A stretch of 17,265 nucleotides of DNA from Stramenopiles sp. TOSAG23-3 (lineage: Eukaryota > Sar): contig LT642455.1 of the NCBI GenBank assembly GCA_900128585.1, positions 1 through 17,265 of the forward strand, read 5' to 3'. The notes beneath the pieces were generated by a model. The model was not told the origin of the DNA. It saw nothing but the letters and a program-made list of their open reading frames with translations, and did no database searches. The translations under genes were made by a program, and so were the position numbers. Below, in pieces: positions 15,232 through 17,265 of the stretch (position 1 is the first letter of the stretch; every line of letters begins with the position of its first letter).

Positions 15232-17184
15232 ATGGCAGGGGTAGCGTCGGACGGTGTGCTGCCGGGGTCCTCGGATATTTACCGGTACCTTCGGGCACGG
15301 GAACCGGCGGAACTCCCGGACGCGTCGGATTACATCGAAACGGTGGCCAAGCAGCGGCCGTTCGTCGTTGGGCTCGTTCAGGCCCGTATGGGAAGCACGA
15401 GGCTCCCTGGAAAAGTCCTCCTTCCCCTCCCAAAGGAGGGCGGCATGCCCGTCCTGTGGCACGACTTTCAGCGCCTGAAAGCGTGCAAGAACGTCGACCA
15501 GTGGGTCCTTGCGACGTCGACGTGGCACACGGACACCGTCCTGGAGGAGTTCTGCACGGAGCACGGGATTGCATGCTTTCGGGGGAGCGAGTCGGACTGC
15601 CTCGAACGGCTGTTCACCGGGGCCGTCGCGCACGGGGCAAAGGAGGGGGACTACGTCCTTCGGATCACCAGCGACTGCCCGCTCATCGACGCCGGCCTCG
15701 TCGACCGGGCCGTCGAGGAGGCCGTCGCGGGGGGCTACGACCAGTACGGGCTCTGGGACCAGGTCCCACGGTCCACGCGGTACGCGGACGGCCTCGACTG
15801 CCAAGTCTTCAGCTTCACCGGGATGGAACGAATGAACCGGGAGGCCAAGGAGCCCCACGAACGGGAGCACGTCGGGCCCTTCATGATGGACCACCCCGAC
15901 CGGTTCCGCCTCGGCCACTTGGACTTTCCGTACGCGAAAGGGAAGAACCGGAACTGGACCCTCGACAACCCGAGGGACTACGACTTCCTCTCCGAGGTCT
16001 ACCAGCGCCTGTGGCGGGGGAAAGACGCCGCGCCCTTCAGCATCGACGACCTGATCGCCCTGCTCGACCGGGAGCCCGCCCTCTCCGACATCAACCACAC
16101 CCCCGCCGAGCTCCAGAACGAAGGCCTCTTCAAGTCCTTCCGGAGCAAGATCAAGGCCCACGGGGGGGGCGACTACCACGCCCGCCGCCTCACGAACTTT
16201 GCGAAAAGCTCGCAGCTCCGGGGAACGCGCGCCCACGTTCCCGTCCAGCCCGTGCTCGCCCGCGGGGACGGGGCCTTCGTCTACGACGTCGACGGGAACG
16301 AGTACATCGACGTCGCCATGCGCGGCGGGGCCGTCGCCTTCGGCCACCTCTACGACTTTCGGGAGGCCAAGGCCCAGGGCCCGCTGACCCCGGCGGCCGC
16401 CAGCGCCCCGGGGGAGGCCCCCGGGGCGGCCACGATCGAGGCCACCGCCGCGCTCCGCCGGCTCTTCGCGAAGCCCCACGTCTTTTACGCGAGCTCCCTT
16501 GCCGGGGCCCGCCGCGTCGTGGCCGGCCTCGCTGGGGACCGCGCCGTGCTCGAGCGCATCGACGACCTCGACCACGGCCTCGCTGCCCGCGCCCCCGCCG
16601 GGGCCGCCCGCGTGCTCTTCGAGGACCGGGCCGCCGGCCGGCTCGCCTTCCCCGCCGTCTCCAGCGTCCAGGGCATCGACTGCGACGCGATTGTCCTCGG
16701 GCCCACGTTCGCCAACGGCGAGACCTTTTTTCCCGTGCTCTGGAGGACCCGCGACGAGGGCATTCGCAGGGCGGCGGGCGACTGCGCGGAGTGGGACGGG
16801 GACCGCGCCTCCCCCCACGGCGTCAACCGGGCGGCCGCGGCCGTCCTCCGGGCGATCGAGTACCACCAGAAGCATTTTGTCGTCTTCAACCTTCACCGGT
16901 TCTACACCTCCCTGCGCTCTGGGTTGATCTCTGGGATCATGGGGAACGGCATGGAGGATAAAGTGGTGCTCCGGGAGGGCGGCGGCCGGATACAGATTGC
17001 CCTTGCCGAGGGTGCAGGGGACCCGCACGCCTTTGCCGAGACCATCTGGGCGGAAATGCTCGCCCGGGGGATCCACATCACGAAAGACCTCTACGTCACC
17101 CCGTGCTTTGCGTACGAAACGGAGATCATCGTTAGGATGACCCTCGCCTTCGACGCTGCCCTGGTCGTGTACAAGTTCAATTGA
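15232..17184 (+). CDS. SpsF-like cytidylyltransferase fused to degenerate GSA-like aminotransferase
   Basis: 650 residues from the first in-frame ATG (CCATGG at 15231-15236); the frame open upstream to 15049 begins with GTG and is mostly pyrimidine repeat. Residues about 42-265 match the SpsF family of glycan cytidylyltransferases: QARMGSTRLPGKVL (50-63, nucleotide-binding loop), LATSTWHTDT (93-102), CFRGSESDCLERL (115-127), RITSDCPLID (144-153), HEREHVGPFM (209-218) and WTLDNPRDYDF (242-252). From about residue 318 (RRLTNFAKS) the protein resembles the class III domain of the divergent neighbour: RGDGAFVYDVDGNEYID (344-360) through a shared LVVYK near the C-terminus. However, LGPTFANG (489-496) stands where WGKSIGNG is expected, so the Schiff-base lysine is proline. 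FED replaces VDE, and about 75 residues covering the PLP phosphate site are missing. The first domain probably activates a sugar with CTP; the second is likely structural or regulatory. Confidence 0.9.
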   Translation: MAGVASDGVLPGSSDIYRYLRAREPAELPDASDYIETVAKQRPFVVGLVQARMGSTRLPGKVLLPLPKEGGMPVLWHDFQRLKACKNVDQWVLATSTWHTDTVLEEFCTEHGIACFRGSESDCLERLFTGAVAHGAKEGDYVLRITSDCPLIDAGLVDRAVEEAVAGGYDQYGLWDQVPRSTRYADGLDCQVFSFTGMERMNREAKEPHEREHVGPFMMDHPDRFRLGHLDFPYAKGKNRNWTLDNPRDYDFLSEVYQRLWRGKDAAPFSIDDLIALLDREPALSDINHTPAELQNEGLFKSFRSKIKAHGGGDYHARRLTNFAKSSQLRGTRAHVPVQPVLARGDGAFVYDVDGNEYIDVAMRGGAVAFGHLYDFREAKAQGPLTPAAASAPGEAPGAATIEATAALRRLFAKPHVFYASSLAGARRVVAGLAGDRAVLERIDDLDHGLAARAPAGAARVLFEDRAAGRLAFPAVSSVQGIDCDAIVLGPTFANGETFFPVLWRTRDEGIRRAAGDCAEWDGDRASPHGVNRAAAAVLRAIEYHQKHFVVFNLHRFYTSLRSGLISGIMGNGMEDKVVLREGGGRIQIALAEGAGDPHAFAETIWAEMLARGIHITKDLYVTPCFAYETEIIVRMTLAFDAALVVYKFN

Positions 17185-17265
17185 GGAGGCGAGGGGGGGA
17201 GGGCAGACAGAAGGAAGGAAGGAAGGAAGGAAGGAAGGAAGGAAGGAAGGAAGGAAGGAAGGAAG
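17185..17265. repeat. 3' tail with AAGG microsatellite reaching the window edge
   Basis: After the TGA comes a G-rich stretch, then AAGG/GGAA units from 17211 to the last base (about 13 to 14 units). The repeat runs off the window, so its length is unknown. The same GGAA unit occurs in the leader of the neighbouring aminotransferase fusion. Confidence 0.9.

Noticed and set aside
15091-17076. 661-codon antisense frame and a 501-codon shifted frame over the cytidylyltransferase fusion
   Set aside because: Same composition effect. Only the plus-strand frame at 15232-17184 carries the SpsF and class III motifs.

Overview
This is a eukaryotic nuclear window, most likely from a unicellular alga or other protist. 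A COX15-type heme A synthase has a mitochondrial-type leader, and a large EGF-repeat membrane protein and a eukaryotic protein kinase are present. Genes stand alone on alternating strands, with no operon spacing. All six genes appear intronless, G+C-rich and separated by A+T-rich spacers with many microsatellites. The EGF protein's style reminds me of stramenopile cell-surface proteins, but I cannot fix the lineage from sequence alone.

Layout: (1) 2-3949 (+), the C-terminal 1,315 codons of an EGF-repeat type I membrane protein, open at the left window edge. (2) 4375-5766 (+), COX15. (3) 5875-7425 (-), a four-helix membrane protein with a cysteine-rich cytoplasmic or luminal loop, not recognised; it converges on COX15. 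(4) 7426-8689, an A+T-rich spacer between divergent genes. (5) 8690-10459 (+), a Ser/Thr kinase with DWG in place of DFG. (6) 11123-13780 (-), a fusion of a PseC/DegT-type sugar aminotransferase to a glutamate-1-semialdehyde (GSA) aminomutase-like class III aminotransferase. (7) 13781-15231, an A+T-rich spacer holding a repeated bipartite motif. (8) 15232-17184 (+), a fusion of an SpsF-type cytidylyltransferase to a degenerate class III aminotransferase domain that has lost its catalytic lysine.

The most interesting part is the right half. Two divergent genes carry bacterial-type amino-sugar and nonulosonate families, each fused to a related GSA-like domain through a similar RR-x-TNF-x-KS junction. 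One GSA-like domain keeps its PLP-binding residues. The other is about 75 residues shorter internally and has proline where lysine is expected. A plausible reading is a two-gene pathway for making a CMP- or nucleotide-activated amino sugar, acquired from bacteria and kept as a head-to-head pair. The shared spacer carries four copies of ATAGGAA-N5-GTACTAAA at constant internal spacing plus variants, a candidate co-regulatory element. Function, substrate and origin are inferences.
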